Shown: piece by piece, positions 1 to 8,131 of the stretch
How positions within the stretch are numbered: the first letter of the stretch is position 1
Layout of the letters: each line of letters opens with the position of its first letter
Virus record (IMG/VR): IMGVR_UViG_3300000227_000005
Coordinates: 1 to 50,721 of that record
Direction: 5' to 3' (one strand)
From: a virus
Length of the DNA: 50,721 bases
Program-made: the position numbers and the translations under genes
The notes under the pieces: model-generated
Databases searched by the model: none
What the model was told of the DNA's origin: nothing
Seen by the model: the letters and a program-made list of their open reading frames with translations, nothing else

Positions 1-67
1 GCATAAGTTCGATGATCGCCTGAATTAAACTCGGTAGTGCTGCTAAAATCTGCAAAAAAGTAGTCAT
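1..67 (-). CDS. Small hydrophobic protein, 3' end outside window (holin-like?)
   Basis: An ATG at 67-65 is preceded by a strong ribosome-binding site (AGAGGAG, seven bases upstream). It opens a frame encoding MTTFLQILAALPSLIQAIIE and then L and M before the window ends. The visible 22 residues are almost entirely hydrophobic, as in a membrane segment. Its place at the end of the tail module is where phages often put holins and other lysis genes, so a holin-like role is possible. That is inference from position and hydrophobicity only, because most of the protein lies outside the window. Confidence 0.55.
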   Translation of the reverse strand, partial: MTTFLQILAALPSLIQAIIELM

Positions 68-68
68 G

Positions 69-314
69 TTATTCTCCTCTTATTCCATCGATTAATCGCC
101 ATTTAACCCAATACCACATTCTCACACCAGCGTACATAATTGCTGCATGGACAGGATGTCCCTTAGCTTTTACGCATTGATATAGTTGTCTATCAGCAAT
201 TAATCTCTTCGTTGCTGATCGCTGTATCCATCCGTCCGCACATAGGTAATCATGTGTTACACAACATGCTATCCAGTTTCCGTTTGGATAGCATGTACAA
301 CGATTATCGATCAT
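69..314 (-). CDS. Small phospholipase A2-like phage protein
   Basis: An 81-residue protein with a CCVTHDYLCADGW motif near residues 17-29. This resembles the Cys-Cys-x-x-His-Asp active-site helix of phospholipase A2. The downstream pattern (a conserved R/AD pair, then a Cys, then MYAGVRMWYW) is shared by small proteins encoded near tail and lysis genes in many tailed phages. Whether these hydrolyse lipid is unproven; a structural or lysis-related role is equally possible. The start overlaps the end of the preceding gene by 11 bases and has no obvious ribosome-binding site, which suggests translational coupling. Confidence 0.6.
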   Translation of the reverse strand: MIDNRCTCYPNGNWIACCVTHDYLCADGWIQRSATKRLIADRQLYQCVKAKGHPVHAAIMYAGVRMWYWVKWRLIDGIRGE

Positions 315-798
315 AAATATGACTCATTATCTCATCATATCTAGTTTGAGTGAGCAGATTTTTAGACACAAGCAGTTGCATTCCTTGAACAGTCCTTGAA
401 TCAGCAAGACTAATATATGATGCTGCTTGCTGCATTCGCTGAAACACCCTAAGCACTGGATCAGTCTGAGCGGCCACTTCTATTGCCACAAGTTCATCCA
501 GTGTATAAAGGCTTTGATATTCTAATTGTGTGAACTGTTTTGCTACTGGTCTTGGAATTTCGTATAATGTGTTAACAAAAGTTCTGTTGGTATGATCAAA
601 CGTATATTCTCCAGTAGGCGCATATTTTGAAGTATCATAGCTTGGAGTTGCATCAGTGTATTCAAAAACCCCAAGATCATTCAATTCATTTACTGATAAT
701 TCATCCAAATTTGTTCTTGTCATACCATTTGCAAGTCTTATTCGATTCGGCAATGACGGAAATATAATATAATTTGTGTCTATAAATTGAAGATACAT
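304..798 (-). CDS. Putative tail-fibre-associated protein
   Basis: A 164-residue protein with a good ribosome-binding site (TAGGAG) before the ATG. The N-terminal half contains a short beta-rich stretch (FPSLPNRIRLANGM) and a DELSVNELNDLGVFEY segment. The C-terminal 70 residues look alpha-helical. This layout resembles small fibre-assembly or tail-accessory proteins placed after fibre genes, but no diagnostic motif is present. It lies between a glycosyltransferase-like gene and the phospholipase-like gene at the end of the tail module. The function is a guess from position. Confidence 0.45.
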   Translation of the reverse strand: MYLQFIDTNYIIFPSLPNRIRLANGMTRTNLDELSVNELNDLGVFEYTDATPSYDTSKYAPTGEYTFDHTNRTFVNTLYEIPRPVAKQFTQLEYQSLYTLDELVAIEVAAQTDPVLRVFQRMQQAASYISLADSRTVQGMQLLVSKNLLTQTRYDEIMSHIYDR

Positions 799-821
799 TT
801 ATATTCTCCTATATGTTTTGA

Positions 822-1931
822 TTATTCAAAAACTTCACCTGTAACTCTATCAATATGTTTGCAACGTATTGAAGTATCACAGTAAAGTTTATACCCAGCG
901 TCTCTTGCCAGTTGACTGAAAAAGGAATCCTGAGTTAAATTTGACGTTGTAACAAACCAGGGAAACCTGATCTTCCGAAATATCTCAGTCTTGAACAGAG
1001 TACATCCCATTGGGATTGTATATACTTCATGGATTTCTCCATCCGGATTTAATGCTTCGCGTTTACCGTTAATCAGCACAATCGGTGTCCCTTCTTTTGT
1101 CGGAGTCTTCTTTGGATACCATGCACCCACCACGTCCAGATCATGATTTTTAAGCCTAATAAGCGCATCTGAATAGGGAAATGTGTCATCTTCAACAGTC
1201 AATACCCAATTGGCTCCATCACTTAACGCTGTCATAAAAGCATCATTGTAAGCGTCATCGACTTTTCGACCGTAAACGTTATAGTATTTTACAAAGATAT
1301 CACTTGGAATCTCTAATTTTTCCACACACGGAAGAGATTCTGCTTTTTGTTCTGTTGCTACTACAATCATCAATCTTGTTGGATGATTTTCCAGAAAACG
1401 TCTTTCAGTTTCTTGAATATGATCTAATTGTGGAATCGGAGAACGACCAATTTGACATAGGGCTTCCATCGTCCCCTTCCCGACACGACCCGTCGACTGA
1501 AGCTCATAATAGGCATCCATCGTAAGACGCTTGTTCCAGTATTCTTCCTGATTGAGATTTATCTCAGATCGTGTATATTTCTTTGGAAACGATTCCCAAA
1601 TTTGTTTCAGTATATCGAATTCTCGTACTGCACCAACCATTGCAACATCTTGTTCCTCAAGATCAATATGCTTGAGTTCAGCCTTCAGAAGGGATTTTTC
1701 ATCTCCTTTTTCTTCTAACTTCATGATGTCATGCTCAATAATTTTCCTATTAATAACAGCACGTCTGATATTGTTATATTTCATCTGAAGTTCAAGAACA
1801 CATTGAGCATATTGCATCTCTTTAGTTGCGTGTTGTCCGACAACAAATTTCTCAATCTGATAAGGCGTTCTTGGCTGTTGGATTTCAAAGAAAGCTTGTT
1901 TTAATTCATCTGTGATTTCGAAATTTATCAT
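822..1931 (-). CDS. Glycosyltransferase-like protein (GT-A fold) with coiled-coil N-terminus
   Basis: A 369-residue protein in two parts. Residues 1-180 are charged and helical, probably coiled coil. Residues 185-369 look like a GT-A nucleotide-sugar transferase: a Rossmann-like start (RLMIVVATEQ), then NWVLTVEDDTFP with an acidic EDD cluster at 247-249 standing in for the DxD metal site. Next come an MGCTLFKTEIF segment, PWF, a TQDSFFSQLARDAGYKL helix and a final CKHID. The last elements are typical of phage-encoded transferases of this class. It lies just downstream of the kelch-repeat gene, so a virion surface protein is one possible acceptor; this is inference. The ATG has an AGGA ribosome-binding site. 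Confidence 0.65.
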   Translation of the reverse strand: MINFEITDELKQAFFEIQQPRTPYQIEKFVVGQHATKEMQYAQCVLELQMKYNNIRRAVINRKIIEHDIMKLEEKGDEKSLLKAELKHIDLEEQDVAMVGAVREFDILKQIWESFPKKYTRSEINLNQEEYWNKRLTMDAYYELQSTGRVGKGTMEALCQIGRSPIPQLDHIQETERRFLENHPTRLMIVVATEQKAESLPCVEKLEIPSDIFVKYYNVYGRKVDDAYNDAFMTALSDGANWVLTVEDDTFPYSDALIRLKNHDLDVVGAWYPKKTPTKEGTPIVLINGKREALNPDGEIHEVYTIPMGCTLFKTEIFRKIRFPWFVTTSNLTQDSFFSQLARDAGYKLYCDTSIRCKHIDRVTGEVFE

Positions 1932-1945
1932 GTTATTCCTGAAGT

Positions 1946-2938
1946 TTAATAAGATGCTGTTATTATATAACCGGCAATATTTTTAGATGCTTGGTTATAA
2001 CCAGAAATTCCAGCAGCACCGTATCTTGCTTGACTCAAATTAGCAGAAGTTTGTGCTACAGTAGTATCAGTAGAGTAAGTAATTTTATCTGTTATAGCAA
2101 AAGAACTTCCATTATACCCACCCATTGCATAACCTTTAGTATCTGCTGATACACCAATAACATAGCTTCTTGCTTGACTCAAATTAGCAGAAGTTTGTGC
2201 TACAATAGTATCAGTAGAGTAAGTAATTTTATCTGCTGTAACAAAATAATTTCCATTATACCCACCCATTGCATAACCTTTAGTATCTGCTGATACACCA
2301 ATAATATAGCATCTTGCTTGACTCAAATTAGCAGAAGTTTGTGCTACAGTGGTATCAGTAGAGTAAGTAATTTTATCTGTTGTAACAAGATAACTTTCAC
2401 TCCACCCACCCATTGCATAACCTTTAGTGTCTGCTGATACACCAGCAGCACCGCATCTTATTTGACTCAAATTAGCAGAAGTTTGTGCTACAGTGGTATC
2501 AGTAGAGTAAGTAATTTTATCTGTTGTAACAAGAGAACTTCCATTCCACCCACCCATTGCATAACCTTTAGTATCTGCTGATACACCAATAACATAGCTT
2601 CTTGCTTGACTCAAATTAGCAGAAGTTTGTGCTACAGTAGTATCAGTAGAGTAAGTAATTTTATCTGTTGTAACAAGATAACTTCCATTATACCCGCCCA
2701 TTGCATAACCTTTAGTATCTGCTGATACATCAACAATATAGCTTCTTGCTTGACTCAAATTAGCAGAAGTTTGTGCTACAGTGGTATCAGTAGAGTAAGT
2801 AATTTTATCTGTTGTAACAAAATGATTTCCATTATACCCACCCATTGCATAACCTTTATTCACTCCATTATAACGAATAATTGTTCTCACAGCAGCATCA
2901 ATATGTGTATTTCTCGGAATGATTTTTAATAATCCCAT
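1946..2938 (-). CDS. Kelch-like repeat tail protein, likely beta-propeller
   Basis: A 330-residue protein built of six near-identical 48-residue repeats. Each contains a KGYAMGG turn, a TDKITYSTDTT strand and a QTSANLSQAR strand. The aromatic-x-x-Gly-Gly turn is the hallmark of kelch/galactose-oxidase blades, so the protein probably folds as a six- or seven-bladed propeller. In a phage tail module such a domain would most likely bind the host surface or a saccharide. The short N-terminus (residues 1-30) would attach to the tail. The ATG overlaps the stop of the upstream gene (TAATG) and has a GGAG site. Family assignment is fairly firm; the receptor role is inferred. Confidence 0.65.
   Translation of the reverse strand: MGLLKIIPRNTHIDAAVRTIIRYNGVNKGYAMGGYNGNHFVTTDKITYSTDTTVAQTSANLSQARSYIVDVSADTKGYAMGGYNGSYLVTTDKITYSTDTTVAQTSANLSQARSYVIGVSADTKGYAMGGWNGSSLVTTDKITYSTDTTVAQTSANLSQIRCGAAGVSADTKGYAMGGWSESYLVTTDKITYSTDTTVAQTSANLSQARCYIIGVSADTKGYAMGGYNGNYFVTADKITYSTDTIVAQTSANLSQARSYVIGVSADTKGYAMGGYNGSSFAITDKITYSTDTTVAQTSANLSQARYGAAGISGYNQASKNIAGYIITASY
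2029..2892 (-). repeat. Six tandem 144-bp repeats inside the kelch-like gene
   Basis: The marker TTGACTCAAATTAGCAG (plus-strand reading) starts at about 2030, 2174, 2318, 2462, 2606 and 2750, a spacing of exactly 144 bp or 48 codons. Units differ by only a few bases each, mainly at one variable blade loop (NGSS, NGNY, SESY and similar) and at the segment after SQAR. Such high DNA identity implies recent expansion or ongoing homogenisation and makes copy-number change by recombination likely. Confidence 0.95.
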
Positions 2939-3267
2939 TAGCTGATCTCCATTACACTTCCAGAAAGTTCAAGATCACCATTTGCTGAAGCAATTCCAAC
3001 AATAGTGTCACCAGCTTCAAGAACAAGTTTTCCTTCCATCACGCCAATAGAAGTATCCGCAACAACCGGAACAGTATAACAAAGTCTGGTTACTGCATCT
3101 GCGTTACTATCATCAGTCCAGTAAATAGTAGCATCAGCTGCATTTGTTCCATCAACATTCGCCACCTGAAGATGTATCACAATTGCTGTTGTAGCGGCAG
3201 GACAAGTGTATGCCAAAGCACCAGTTGTTGTCATTAATGCTCTGAAATTCTTAAATGTATTTGCCAT
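2938..3267 (-). CDS. Small virion structural protein (tail-tip/fibre cluster)
   Basis: A 109-residue, beta-rich protein. The pattern YTCPAATTAIVIHLQVANVDGT, then a YWTDDS segment, then GKLVLEAGDTI and a closing EIS, is one I recognise from small proteins found beside tail-fibre genes in many siphophages and prophages. Their exact role is unknown; a head- or tail-fibre or tip component is usual. It has a strong AGGAGG ribosome-binding site and lies 4 bases after the next upstream gene. Its stop overlaps the start of the kelch-like gene. Confidence 0.55.
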   Translation of the reverse strand: MANTFKNFRALMTTTGALAYTCPAATTAIVIHLQVANVDGTNAADATIYWTDDSNADAVTRLCYTVPVVADTSIGVMEGKLVLEAGDTIVGIASANGDLELSGSVMEIS

Positions 3268-3271
3268 TAAA

Positions 3272-3637
3272 TCATCCTCCTAATGCGATTATAAGCCCAA
3301 TATCAGTATCATCACCTTTGTATTTACACCATAACCCTGCAAAATCACTTGCGGACGGATTTTCAATAGCTGTTGTAGTGGACTTAATCGCAATATATTT
3401 TAATGCAGCATTAAACGTCAGAGTGAAATCAGTGCCATCATTTGCTGAAGCATAAGCAATATATACATAGGCATTATCCCCATCTGCTCCGGTTGCACCT
3501 TGGAGAGAATGTTCTACACCATCACTACCCTTGGTATAATATAGATGATCTGTTTTTGGGTACAGCGCTACAGTGCCGCTACTTGGAGTCGCCGGTGCGT
3601 CTCCTTCAACCATTATGATTTTACTGGCATTTGCCAT
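3272..3637 (-). CDS. Short tail-fibre-type protein with collagen-like GATGADGD segment
   Basis: A 121-residue protein. Residues 10-45 carry a beta-rich start (VALYPKTDHLYYTKGSDGVE) followed by a GATGADGD collagen-like turn. The C-terminal half (YVYIAYASANDGTDFTLTF, then IENPSASDFAGLWCKYKGDD) matches a domain commonly found at the end of phage tail-fibre proteins. It probably forms part of a trimeric fibre or tip. A GGGGGT ribosome-binding site lies seven bases before the ATG. It is packed tightly with its neighbours in the tail-fibre cluster. Confidence 0.6.
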   Translation of the reverse strand: MANASKIIMVEGDAPATPSSGTVALYPKTDHLYYTKGSDGVEHSLQGATGADGDNAYVYIAYASANDGTDFTLTFNAALKYIAIKSTTTAIENPSASDFAGLWCKYKGDDTDIGLIIALGG

Positions 3638-3868
3638 TTATACCCCCACAAATAATATGGTATCAGCACCAAGGATAAGTGTACCAGCATTAATAAATGT
3701 CCCAGAATTAATTGCATACTCCTGCCTTTCTCCAACAATAACAGTCTCACCCGTGTTTATTTTCCAATAGGGAAAAAATGCTGTGCCTGATATATCAGGC
3801 AATGAATCAGTTGCTTTCAATTCCTCAATCGATCCACCATAGTTGCATAAAGGTCTTTTCGTAGCCAT
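3638..3868 (-). CDS. Small tail-cluster protein
   Basis: A 76-residue protein with a helical-looking start and a beta-rich C-terminal half (GETVIVGERQEYAINSGTFI, then NAGTLILGAD). The latter resembles the repeating beta-strand edge found in phage fibre and spike proteins. Its role is unknown; it is probably a fibre accessory. The stop codon abuts the start of the next gene, which suggests coupled translation. Confidence 0.5.
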   Translation of the reverse strand: MATKRPLCNYGGSIEELKATDSLPDISGTAFFPYWKINTGETVIVGERQEYAINSGTFINAGTLILGADTILFVGV

Positions 3869-3870
3869 TC

Positions 3871-4464
3871 TTACACCAACACGATTGGAACTTGATATTG
3901 AAAATTGATTGCTGTTGTGCTTGTTGCAATACCAATTCGCTGAATGACATTGCCTGATCCACTTGGTGCAGTAGATGAAGCAGCACCAGGAGTAGTAGAT
4001 AGAAAGACAATTCCAGGTGTTTGTCCGGTTACCTGAGTATTTGTTCCCTCGAAATAGACCGTTGCATTATTCCCTAAAGATACTGCCGCAAGCACAAATC
4101 CATGTGCCTCTTTCCCCGCTGTTGTTGCGTCAGCCTTTCTACATTTTGCACCAGTCGAGTTATAAATATTTACAAAATCCCCTGCCGCTAAATCTTCACT
4201 GGCAACAATAATGGCTGTGTCAGCACCAATTCCAACCGGCATGAAAGTACTATCCAGTCTTCCAGCTCCATCCAAAGCAGGAATTTTCCCAGCATCCGCA
4301 GCTCCAGCACTGGTTGTTTTGCTATTTATGATAGTAGAGTCCAGTATGCCATTTGCATTTAGTGCTGGAATTTTGCCCTCGTCTGCAGCTCCAGCACTTG
4401 TCGCCACTGCCGATTCTTCAGTAATTACACCGCTTTGATTTTTTAAAAACTTGTGTGCAGCCAT
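3871..4464 (-). CDS. Tail-fibre/head-fibre-like structural protein
   Basis: A 197-residue protein. The N-terminal part contains two related segments (SAGAADEGKIPALNANGILDS at about 23-43 and SAGAADAGKIPALDGAGRLDS at about 52-72), a linker repeat typical of phage fibre proteins. The C-terminal part (from ASEDLAAGDFVNIYN, through AHGFVLAAV and VYFEGTNTQV, to the end) is a beta-rich domain widespread in fibre and decoration proteins. It has an AGGAG ribosome-binding site. Structural assignment is good; attachment point and receptor are unknown. Confidence 0.6.
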   Translation of the reverse strand: MAAHKFLKNQSGVITEESAVATSAGAADEGKIPALNANGILDSTIINSKTTSAGAADAGKIPALDGAGRLDSTFMPVGIGADTAIIVASEDLAAGDFVNIYNSTGAKCRKADATTAGKEAHGFVLAAVSLGNNATVYFEGTNTQVTGQTPGIVFLSTTPGAASSTAPSGSGNVIQRIGIATSTTAINFQYQVPIVLV

Positions 4465-4474
4465 GATTCTTCTC

Positions 4475-4945
4475 CTAATTTAAGAATATTGGTTCATGAA
4501 AATTGATAAACATCTTGGTTGATGAAATCGGAAATCCAATTATGAGACTGAACCCAACCGTCGGGGGAGTCTGCGTCATCAATCCATTCACCCCAAGCCA
4601 AATTGGTGTATTCAATATCCAATTCCATGATGGTTCACTGATTTCTCCATACGTCTGGATCGTGACATTTGCGTCTGTAACTGCTGCTCCTGTTGACATA
4701 CCAACAATTCTATTTGCATGGGATAAAATAGTGCTGTCTGCATATTCCACTTTTTCAAGATCGTTTAGAATTACGATCCTATGCCCGCCAATTATAATTG
4801 AAGCAGGATAATTAACTATTGAATTTCCTGCCGAACCCGGTGCCCCTTGTGGACCAGTAAGAATGCTTTCTATTATATTGACAGTTCCAACATCACTTTC
4901 AATAATAATTGTTGGTTCTGCTACAGTATAAAGAACATCAGCCAT
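4475..4945 (-). CDS. Tail-fibre-cluster protein with collagen-like GPQGAPGSAGN segment
   Basis: A 156-residue protein. Residues 31-41 form a short collagen-like GPQGAPGSAGN stretch. It is followed by a beta-rich domain with GGHRIVILND, VEYAD, a GMSTGAA turn and SEPSWNWILNTPIWLG. This C-terminal domain is recurrent in phage baseplate and fibre clusters, where it often ends fibre proteins. Biochemical function is unknown. A GAGGTG ribosome-binding site precedes the ATG. It is transcribed with the flanking small structural genes. Confidence 0.55.
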   Translation of the reverse strand: MADVLYTVAEPTIIIESDVGTVNIIESILTGPQGAPGSAGNSIVNYPASIIIGGHRIVILNDLEKVEYADSTILSHANRIVGMSTGAAVTDANVTIQTYGEISEPSWNWILNTPIWLGVNGLMTQTPPTVGFSLIIGFPISSTKMFINFHEPIFLN

Positions 4946-4948
4946 TTA

Positions 4949-5347
4949 TCACCTCGTCACGGCTGCAATAAGTTTTGCTGTTCCATACTGTTTTAGAACA
5001 CTTTCACCACTGGCTGAAATAAGAAATAAATCATAGACACCATCAATATTTGTGTGAGTTTCACAAATACCCATTGAATCTTCATTTTTAATATAAATTC
5101 GATATTTTCCATTGATAGCATTGTCTAAATAAATACCAGAAGCAGCATCAGCAGTCCATGTGGAAGTTTTTTCAATGAGGGAAATAACAGGGTTTGCAGA
5201 ATTTAGAAGAACACGAACCATCATTTTTGCAGTATAGTTTGTTAAATCTACAGGGGTCGGAGTTGATCCAGTTTTCCATTGGAATTCCTGATCGAATGTC
5301 CCACCCTCGTAAATAACTAAATTTATCTTTACAGCAGTACATCCCAT
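4949..5347 (-). CDS. Small tail/baseplate structural protein
   Basis: A 132-residue beta-rich protein. It starts with a strand and then EGGTFDQEFQWKTGS, VDLTNYTAKMMVR, a GIYLD turn, GVYDLFLISASGE, and ends in VTR. This order of motifs is typical of a small immunoglobulin-like protein family in siphophage tail clusters, related in layout to baseplate upper proteins. It has a good AGAGG ribosome-binding site. An 86-base gap with a terminator-like hairpin separates it from the larger gene upstream. Confidence 0.5.
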   Translation of the reverse strand: MGCTAVKINLVIYEGGTFDQEFQWKTGSTPTPVDLTNYTAKMMVRVLLNSANPVISLIEKTSTWTADAASGIYLDNAINGKYRIYIKNEDSMGICETHTNIDGVYDLFLISASGESVLKQYGTAKLIAAVTR

Positions 5348-5393
5348 ATATTCAACCTCTATTTAATCAGTTGAAATTATCTACAAATCTTTG

Positions 5394-5434
5394 AAAAACT
5401 CATAGCACAATTCTCTTTGTAAAGCAATGAGTTT
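5394..5434 (-). terminator. Terminator-like hairpin after the 757-residue tail gene
   Basis: On the minus strand, directly after the stop codon of the upstream gene, AAACTCAT (5434-5427) can pair with ATGAGTTT (5403-5396). The loop is 23 bases and five T residues follow. The stem is only 8 bp and AT-rich, so this is a weak or partial terminator at best. It sits in the only sizeable gap of this part of the operon. Confidence 0.35.
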
Positions 5435-7707
5435 TAACCAGCAGCAAGGACAGCACACATGATCCTTAGTTTTCCAATTGATTCTTCTGGAATTGTATAT
5501 GTTGTCCAATTAGTTGTATATGAACCATTTATATAAAGTCCTGGACCAATTTGTAGTTCTGTTACTGATGATGGAAATGTGGCAACACTCCAACCAATAG
5601 ATAGGTTTTCATATTCCATAAGTGCAGACCAATGTCCTGGACTTTCTTTCCAAAGATTTATTGCTCTGTCTATTTCATCATCATCTGTATCCAAACAATC
5701 AAAAATAGCAAGAACATCTTGATAATATAGGATATTATATTGGAATTGATTTAAAGATGTGTTTTCCTTTATATGTGCCATTTTTTTATTTGGGACACAC
5801 CAATTATAAAGATGTGCATGAGCAAAAACTGATAATTTTGGTGAAAATCCAAGAAAAGAAATTGGTTGGGAATAAGAACTATGGTATGGGAAAGGTCGAA
5901 CAATTGGAGTAGCTTCGCTTCTGGCTTGGTTAATATCAGTTACAAACTTTGTGTTAAGATCAGTATAATTAAAAATACTTAAATTAAAAAATTCATGAGG
6001 AATAGATGGAAAAACAACGTCTTCTAAAGTATCTGCATCCAAAAACAAATATAAAAGATTACCTCTGCTCCATGGTATCAATGAAATTGCAAAGATCATT
6101 TGATCATTCCAAGATATATATTCAATAAATTGATAACCTAAATATATTCCATCTTCAGTTAATATTTTCTCTGTAAGAATTTCATAAGTCGTAAAATCAT
6201 AAACTCGTATCATATTTCGATCACAAAGAGGTCCAGAAGATGTGTGTATAAAACAATAAATCTTTCCATTGTGAACAATGCATCTTCTAATACTAAGTAA
6301 ATAATGATAAGCTTCTGACCATAATGAATAAGTAACCACTCCATCAATTTCTTGACCAACTGAAAACAAAAATCCATAATCTACACTACGCTCTTCGCTT
6401 CGAAGTAATCTAGAACCATAAAAATCATCAGATTCATAAACACGAAACATTGATTTACGATATCCACAAAACTCAGCATAATCATCATCATCATATGAAA
6501 CATAGGCAGAAACAAAAACAAATCTTCCTGATGTCCCTACAACTTTTGAAAAAACAGACCATTGATCACAATCAGAAGGAACATATCTACCATTATAATA
6601 TGATTCAGTTATATCAGCTAAAACACCTTGTAGATGTAATCTCCGATGGAACATGTCCTGATCACTATGACCCCAAATTTTCTGAACGAACCACATTGAA
6701 CCAAAATCGGACATTATAGTTTTTATCGAACCGAAATCACCGGTCAAGTTGTCCTCTACATTATTTGGCCCATTTATATCCAACAAAGGAAGTCTGACAA
6801 TAAATTTACCATCAACGTCACTATACCCTCTCCAATTATCAATCTCAGTATCAAAAACAATACTATTTGTATTTGCACAAAATCCACTTAAATTTTCATG
6901 AAAACGAATTCTCGTATCTCTAGGGCTTTGAAAAGTTGAAACATCGATTGTTCTTATCAATGTTAAACCAGAAGAAGTTATGTCATAAAAATAAAGTTTT
7001 CTAAGATCTCTGTCATAAGAGATTATTCCAACTTTACTTGGATATAGTGTTTGCTCAAGATAAAATATATTTTTTTTTGTACTCGTTATTTGATCATAAT
7101 AACTTGTGTCTGATATATTCAATTCTAATTTTTGTAAAATATTTGTTGACACAACTCTAAATTGATTAATTGATTTTTTCCAAAAAGAAGCGGTGTAAAA
7201 TTCTGCGACAAAATTTTCGATTGGGATAGCAAAAGCATAATCATTCAAACAACGTGCAATTTTTGTCGTACCTGAATAAATATACTTTATATGGTAATCA
7301 TCCTCAACTATTGAAATATTCTCTGATCCAAAATCAATAATAAATCCATTTTCATTAGTTAATTGGACAACATCATTTGCAATGGTAATCTTTTGATTAC
7401 CATAAACAGTTCCAGATTCATCACAAGCTTGGATAATTAATTTTAATTTGTTACTAATTATTTCAGTAATCAACAAATGCTGACCATCTAAATAAACTTC
7501 AAAAGTATAATAAACGCCTAAAGAGTTCATATGAAATTTTACAAAATAGGAAATCTGATCGCCTTTCTTTTGGACATAGAAAGTAGCTGATTCCCCTTCA
7601 CGTACAATTTTTGTACTTTCCCGATCTGGATATTCAACTTTATTTTGGATGGGACTGCCACTTTTGGATAGTGGCATTACATAAAATGTTTTTTTCACAG
7701 AGGACAT
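5434..7707 (-). CDS. Large tail protein with C-terminal CAP/SCP-like segment
   Basis: A 757-residue protein of unknown family. The first 150 residues look like beta-sandwich domains (EGESATFYVQKKGDQISYFVKF). The middle is rich in aromatic beta-strands (SYDRDLRKLYFYDI, GRFVFVSAYVSYDDDDYAEF), which suggests a propeller-like body. Residues about 610-700 contain KKMAHIKEN, then YNILYYQD, then INLWKESPGHWSALM and LSIGWSVA. This order resembles the CAP (YkwD/SCP-like) domain, with His, 'W..SPGH' and an 'IG' strand, although the usual GEN glutamate is not obvious. The last 50 residues look like a tip domain. It is probably a fibre or baseplate component. Confidence 0.5.
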   Translation of the reverse strand: MSSVKKTFYVMPLSKSGSPIQNKVEYPDRESTKIVREGESATFYVQKKGDQISYFVKFHMNSLGVYYTFEVYLDGQHLLITEIISNKLKLIIQACDESGTVYGNQKITIANDVVQLTNENGFIIDFGSENISIVEDDYHIKYIYSGTTKIARCLNDYAFAIPIENFVAEFYTASFWKKSINQFRVVSTNILQKLELNISDTSYYDQITSTKKNIFYLEQTLYPSKVGIISYDRDLRKLYFYDITSSGLTLIRTIDVSTFQSPRDTRIRFHENLSGFCANTNSIVFDTEIDNWRGYSDVDGKFIVRLPLLDINGPNNVEDNLTGDFGSIKTIMSDFGSMWFVQKIWGHSDQDMFHRRLHLQGVLADITESYYNGRYVPSDCDQWSVFSKVVGTSGRFVFVSAYVSYDDDDYAEFCGYRKSMFRVYESDDFYGSRLLRSEERSVDYGFLFSVGQEIDGVVTYSLWSEAYHYLLSIRRCIVHNGKIYCFIHTSSGPLCDRNMIRVYDFTTYEILTEKILTEDGIYLGYQFIEYISWNDQMIFAISLIPWSRGNLLYLFLDADTLEDVVFPSIPHEFFNLSIFNYTDLNTKFVTDINQARSEATPIVRPFPYHSSYSQPISFLGFSPKLSVFAHAHLYNWCVPNKKMAHIKENTSLNQFQYNILYYQDVLAIFDCLDTDDDEIDRAINLWKESPGHWSALMEYENLSIGWSVATFPSSVTELQIGPGLYINGSYTTNWTTYTIPEESIGKLRIMCAVLAAG

Positions 7708-7709
7708 GA

Positions 7710-8114
7710 TTATACTACCATTAAATAAATTTTACCTTTGTAAAGCATTGTATCAGGAGATAAACCATCTATGACTTGAATTGGTTCAAACTGAACCGGT
7801 CCATTTGATTCTTCATTTACAAAGCGGACAGTTTTTGAAAATGTTTTAGAATTGGACAAAATGATTAAAGGATAGGTTGCACCAACTTGTTCAGCAAGTG
7901 CCATCAAACTGTCAACGGTTGATTTTGACTGAAAACCCTGTGATTCCGTAGAAGAAAGAATTATCATTCGTCCTTTTTCTGAAGCAGGAAATTCTTGGAC
8001 AATTAAACCACCTCCAAGAGTTCTTGCAGTTGAAACAAAAACTTTGGAATACAGATATTCATTTTCAAAAACCATGTCCCTGTCCAAAGTCACTGATCCA
8101 ATAATTGTTGTCAT
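7710..8114 (-). CDS. Small baseplate/tail protein
   Basis: A 134-residue beta-rich protein that begins MTTIIGSVTLDRDMVFENEY and contains RTLGGGLIVQEFPASEKGRMI, STVDSLMALAEQ and YPLIILSN. The 'GGG.iv.E.....G..i.L' pattern is typical of a small structural protein next to hub genes in siphophages, possibly a distal-tail or baseplate component. An AAGGAG ribosome-binding site supports the start. It lies between the hub cluster and the 757-residue tail gene. Confidence 0.5.
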   Translation of the reverse strand: MTTIIGSVTLDRDMVFENEYLYSKVFVSTARTLGGGLIVQEFPASEKGRMIILSSTESQGFQSKSTVDSLMALAEQVGATYPLIILSNSKTFSKTVRFVNEESNGPVQFEPIQVIDGLSPDTMLYKGKIYLMVV

Positions 8115-8131
8115 AGATTTTACTCCTTAAA

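Noticed and set aside
1304-1788. Plus-strand frames over the glycosyltransferase gene
   Set aside because: They are antisense shadows of a well-supported minus-strand gene with no start signals.
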